Source: Haberlea rhodopensis | Taxonomy: Eukaryota; Streptophyta; Magnoliopsida; Lamiales; Gesneriaceae | Length of the DNA: 64,000 bases | NCBI GenBank assembly: GCA_907163345.1 | Contig: CAJQUN010000140.1 | Span: 124,001 to 188,000, forward strand | Reading direction: 5' to 3' | Shown here: positions 63,991 to 64,000 of the stretch, piece after piece | Numbering within the stretch: position 1 is the first letter of the stretch | Layout: each line of letters begins with the position of its first letter | The notes under the pieces: generated by a model | Seen by the model: only the letters and a program-made list of their open reading frames with translations | What the model was told of the DNA's origin: nothing | The model's database searches: none | Program-made: the position numbers and the translations under genes

Positions 63991-64000
63991 TTTTCATTCC

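Noticed and set aside
1..64000. Endogenous pararetrovirus or other viral genome
   Set aside because: All RT segments are linked to LTR-element gag and integrase; no movement-protein or coat-protein domain was seen.

Overview
The window is flowering-plant nuclear DNA, probably from a eudicot. It is AT-rich and dominated by nested LTR retrotransposons of the plant lineages Tekay/Del, Athila, Tat and several Ty1/copia groups. It also holds two hAT-like miniature elements, degenerate SAUR (auxin-response) gene copies, and a multi-exon plant protein-kinase-like gene. I see no rRNA, tRNA gene, CRISPR array or prokaryotic operon. I cannot name the species.

Layout. An old minus-strand Ty3/gypsy element (E0) lies at 1-412, 8893-10990 and 19792-~19975. 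It was split three times: by a Tekay-type element on the plus strand (E1, 413-8892, 5-bp duplication GTGCC), by a hAT-like element (9175-9760, 8-bp duplication GCTCTTAG) and by a second Tekay-type element (E2, 10991-19791, duplication GGTTG). A minus-strand, internally deleted Athila-like element (E3) follows at ~21465-27623. From 27.6 to 34 kb are broken SAUR copies, one split by a copia insertion (29654-32634). A 5' half of another copia element (34400-38045, minus), a non-autonomous gypsy-like element (~38046-39508 plus LTR) and a second hAT-like element (39966-40619) come next. A complete Tat-lineage element (E4, 42252-53084, duplication CCCAG) carries an antisense accessory ORF, and a solo Athila-like LTR (45052-46604, duplication GGCTA) sits inside its reverse transcriptase. 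A solo Tekay-like LTR (53229-55139, duplication TATGT) follows. The last 9 kb are the most gene-like: a broken SAUR, a pseudokinase-like gene (57107-59356) and probable exons of an unidentified minus-strand gene (61.6-63.6 kb).

Most striking signal. The 10-bp palindrome CGATCGATCG occurs about 40 times exactly by my hand count, in eight clusters. Within clusters it is arranged as pairs whose members are mostly 20-22 bp apart, with pairs repeating every ~50-72 bp. Seven clusters lie in LTRs and one inside an element. They occur in both Tekay-type (chromovirus) and Athila-type (non-chromovirus) elements, whose LTRs otherwise look unrelated. I know of no described name or function for this paired-palindrome module; it is my main candidate for something undescribed.

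All coding regions of the retroelements are broken to some degree, the least damaged being the E2 gag and integrase and the E4 integrase. Coordinates of LTRs flanked by target-site duplications were read base by base; protein-domain limits are approximate.
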